Shown one piece after another: positions 61,472-64,000 of a stretch of DNA of 64,000 nt (position 1 is its first letter; every line of letters starts with the position of its first letter). The position numbers were made by a program, and so were the translations under genes. The notes beneath the pieces were generated by a model. The model made no database searches and was not told where the DNA came from. It saw nothing but the letters and a program-made list of their open reading frames with translations. Source of the DNA: Endotrypanum monterogeii (lineage: Eukaryota; Euglenozoa; Kinetoplastea; Trypanosomatida; Trypanosomatidae); NCBI GenBank assembly GCA_000333855.2, contig CM007317.1, positions 584,793-648,792 of the forward strand, in the 5' to 3' direction.

Positions 61472-64000
61472 ATGGAGCTGCTTCCCAAGTATCTCAACGA
61501 GTTGCAGGACTCAAACAAAATGAAGAGGTGCACAGCATACAAGAAAATACATGAGTTGCTAAAGGCAGGGAAAGAGGGTCTGTCAAAAGAAGATGAATTT
61601 TCGATTATTCGATCATGTCTGAAAGGCTTAGAGGACACTTCGGAGCGGTCACGGGAAGAGGCGGTGCGGATAATAATAGATCTACTACCAGGCCAAGATG
61701 CTAGCATTTTGGACTGGGTTCTTCCTTCTATTGTCACACGTATTGGGATTGTACCAGTGGCTGAAGAGAGTGAGGAGATCAGGCTGCTGCTTCTTCGACT
61801 CGGAATGGCCTGCATGACGTGCTTTCCACATGACATTGGCCCACGAAACTACATCGACTTTTTCTCAGTGCTTCTAGAGAACTGCTTCCGCGATCCCTTC
61901 CCGGACCTGAAGAAGGAGGCTTGCAAGGCAGCTTGCAAGCTGTGTACCATTGAGCCCAAACAGGTAAAGTCTATTAGCGTGTCACTGGCAAAAGTATTAA
62001 AGGACTCGTGTCTATTGCACAAGCACAGCGCTGTACGCTGTGAAGCAGCTCAAGCTCTTGCTGTCCTGTTTCGATGTGGGGCTTCTGAAGCACTGAAGGA
62101 CGGGAAGAACGAGCCTGAGAACAGGACAATGGCGTCGGAGCTTTTTGTCTTGTGCAATGACCACAGCGAGTCGGTCCGACTGGCTGTCTTGTCGATTTTG
62201 TCATGTGCACTGCTAGATCTCAAAGAGCGACTAGAGCTGCACCCTAAGTATCTACCACATCTACTCCTCCTTTTGACGGACTCTTTTGACTCTGTTCGTA
62301 AGGCGGCGCACGAAATTCTTGGACGGGTGGGACAACTGTACATGATAGACAACGAGGACAACCGCATTGATCTAGCCAATAGGCGCATCACAATGAAGGA
62401 TATTGAGTGGTACGGCGATGATGAGTATCCTTCCATGAGCTTCACCGCGGCATCTGTTTATCAGTACGATATCTTTCAAACGCGACCTAGTCTTGGCGCT
62501 CGCTATGTTGTCGCCGAGTCTATTCGGTCTTTCCTCGACAAAATTCTTGGAGATATCACCGCTGTCGATTGGGTGATTCCCTTTTCCACCAATAATCGCA
62601 AGGTGGTGGCGCTCAAATTGTTGTGGACGACCATCTACTACTGTGAGAAGTCTTGTGTCCAGTTCACGGAGCGCATTCTCAGCGCTTTATACAAGGTGTT
62701 TACTGATGAAAACGTTGAGGTCAAAGAGGCGGCGGCATTTTGCGTTGAGGTGCTTGGGAAGTTTCTCGTTCCCGAGCAGTACCTACCGTTCATTATCGCA
62801 AAGCCGCCTGCAGACGCTGAGCCATATGAGGATCTCTCTGTTATCGAAAAGTTGCGCAACAAAACTGTGGTGCTGACTTCTATTGATGCGTGCAAATCGA
62901 TGCCGACGCTGTTCTCAACAGCAGCTGTCTCAGTCAAGTGTTCGATTCTTCAAACACTGGCGTACCTTATCGAAGGTTCCAAGGAGAAATTGACTGCAGC
63001 TCACTCTACCCAAATTGTACAAGCGTTGACGACAAACGATTTGATCGAGTGTGAGAACGAGAGTCTCCTAGCTGCACTTCTGGATGCGCTACAGAAAGTA
63101 ATTACCGTTTTTGTGGCCAAGGGGTTTATCGCCTGTAAGGAGCATCCCCTTCCCGAGGAAGTACTCAGTGATACGAAACGGAGAACATTGGATTCAATTA
63201 TTCTATATTCTTTGCTGTGTATCAAGGGTGTTGGTATTCCTGCAATAGAGCTGAAGGCTGGAAAGGTAGTTGAAATGCTATCAACCCTAGTGACGGGGTC
63301 GCTTGCAGGTATCTACACATTGCATGCTGCTCGATTGCTTACGCGGTATGGAGCGGGTCTTCCTGTCACTGCTTTCACGGATTTGGTACTGAACGCTGCC
63401 AGTCTTGACAATCTTGGAAGATTGCTCACAAACATATTCGAAGCAAGACTTACGGACATTAACTTTACAGTCAAAGTTACTGAGGAACTGCGCTACTTCA
63501 GTGTTCTAGAAAAGCTTTTGTGGTGCAAAACAACGGCCTTTGCACCAGATGAGGCCACGGAACTACTGCGTGTTGTTGTTCTCCCACTGGCCGCCTTTCG
63601 ACCGGGAAACACCGCTCATCTTTTTCGAAAAGTCGCTGTGAATTGTCTGTGCGCTTTTCTTGACCCAGTGTTCCACGATACCCTTCAGTCGGAGTTGATG
63701 AAAAATGACAACAGCCTATCTGTCACAATCATAAGCTCTTGGTGTGCAGCTTCCGACGCTGACGACGGTGAAATGCGACTTGTTTGCATGTCCGTTCTTG
63801 GTGAAATCTGTCGCTTGCCAATGGTCAAGGGTGCAGCTCATGAGGTTGTTCAATCTATGATTCTCCGCTTCGATGATTCAAACGATGCCATCCGATTGTG
63901 CATTTCCAACGAGCTGATCCGCTTTCTTGCTGACGACTGGGGTACGTCGCCGCTTGTGATGGAAGAGATATCGACACAGGTAGTGCCCCTGGTGAAGAAG
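61472..64000 (+). CDS. HEAT-repeat protein resembling dynein axonemal assembly factor 5 (HEATR2), 3' end outside the window
   Basis: The frame is open from the ATG at 61472 to the last base (843 codons) with no stop. The protein starts MELLPKYLNELQDSNKMKR and consists of paired helices of about 40 residues with HEAT spacing. Examples are SERSREEAVRIIIDLL, HSAVRCEAAQALAVLF, SESVRLAVLSILSCALLDLK and DSVRKAAHEILGRVG. A linker with ITMKDIEWYGDDEYPSMSF follows about residue 300, and further repeats such as NVEVKEAAAFCVEVLGKF continue to the edge. Repeat number and layout fit HEATR2/DNAAF5, a cytoplasmic factor needed to pre-assemble axonemal dynein arms; a motile-flagellated protist is expected to have one. 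Another large HEAT protein remains possible. Third-position GC is about 54% in two 50-codon samples counted by hand, against about 72% in the first 50 codons of the M20 gene. Confidence 0.7.
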   Translation, partial: MELLPKYLNELQDSNKMKRCTAYKKIHELLKAGKEGLSKEDEFSIIRSCLKGLEDTSERSREEAVRIIIDLLPGQDASILDWVLPSIVTRIGIVPVAEESEEIRLLLLRLGMACMTCFPHDIGPRNYIDFFSVLLENCFRDPFPDLKKEACKAACKLCTIEPKQVKSISVSLAKVLKDSCLLHKHSAVRCEAAQALAVLFRCGASEALKDGKNEPENRTMASELFVLCNDHSESVRLAVLSILSCALLDLKERLELHPKYLPHLLLLLTDSFDSVRKAAHEILGRVGQLYMIDNEDNRIDLANRRITMKDIEWYGDDEYPSMSFTAASVYQYDIFQTRPSLGARYVVAESIRSFLDKILGDITAVDWVIPFSTNNRKVVALKLLWTTIYYCEKSCVQFTERILSALYKVFTDENVEVKEAAAFCVEVLGKFLVPEQYLPFIIAKPPADAEPYEDLSVIEKLRNKTVVLTSIDACKSMPTLFSTAAVSVKCSILQTLAYLIEGSKEKLTAAHSTQIVQALTTNDLIECENESLLAALLDALQKVITVFVAKGFIACKEHPLPEEVLSDTKRRTLDSIILYSLLCIKGVGIPAIELKAGKVVEMLSTLVTGSLAGIYTLHAARLLTRYGAGLPVTAFTDLVLNAASLDNLGRLLTNIFEARLTDINFTVKVTEELRYFSVLEKLLWCKTTAFAPDEATELLRVVVLPLAAFRPGNTAHLFRKVAVNCLCAFLDPVFHDTLQSELMKNDNSLSVTIISSWCAASDADDGEMRLVCMSVLGEICRLPMVKGAAHEVVQSMILRFDDSNDAIRLCISNELIRFLADDWGTSPLVMEEISTQVVPLVKK

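Overview
The window looks like nuclear DNA of a trypanosomatid flagellate, most likely in or near the Leishmaniinae (Leishmania/Leptomonas/Crithidia side). Every convincing gene lies on the + strand, none shows an intron, and genes are separated by long pyrimidine-rich spacers. Those spacers carry polypyrimidine-AG pairs of the kind used for spliced-leader trans-splicing. This is the usual picture of one polycistronic transcription unit. The spacers are unusually full of TA, TG and homopolymer tracts, and a 20-N assembly gap is present at 38219-38238.

Layout. 1-5.1 kb: gene-free, microsatellite-rich. 5.1-15.4 kb: a 3433-residue TPR protein that ends in a CHAT (caspase-HetF-like) domain without its catalytic His and Cys. 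17.9-20.4 kb: a protein with possible C2-like, EF-hand-like and two ubiquitin-like regions. 21.5-23.3 kb: a helical-repeat (PPR/TPR-like) protein. 24.2-27.7 kb: two neighbouring PRA1-family membrane proteins, the first broken by a frameshift in a poly-T run. 28.9-29.6 kb: a stand-alone GST-fold protein resembling the N-terminal part of eEF1B-gamma. 32.9-40.5 kb: two TauE/SafE-type membrane protein paralogues flanking an unknown gene, with the gap and a near-identical direct repeat just before the second. 43.1-56.9 kb: ribulose-5-phosphate 3-epimerase, a putative mitochondrial protein, a PROPPIN/Atg18-like protein with an altered lipid-binding motif, an ER-type short-chain dehydrogenase, a degenerate TruD/PUS7-like protein, and an M20 metallopeptidase.

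56.9-61.4 kb is different. It holds a C/A-rich block, an AT-richer middle with minus-strand ORF pieces, and a G/T-rich block with overlapping ORFs on both strands. The best reading is decayed mobile-element or other non-core DNA in two orientations. From 61.5 kb to the end runs an open HEAT-repeat gene resembling dynein axonemal assembly factor 5 (HEATR2), cut by the window edge.

The genes do not form a single pathway, as is normal for trypanosomatid polycistrons. Themes that recur are membrane traffic (PRA1, PROPPIN), metabolite and lipid chemistry (epimerase, dehydrogenase, peptidase, transporters), flagellum assembly (DNAAF5-like), and pseudoenzymes. The CHAT and TruD-like proteins both keep a recognisable family scaffold but appear to lack catalytic residues. 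All family calls were made by reading motifs by eye; no database search was run.
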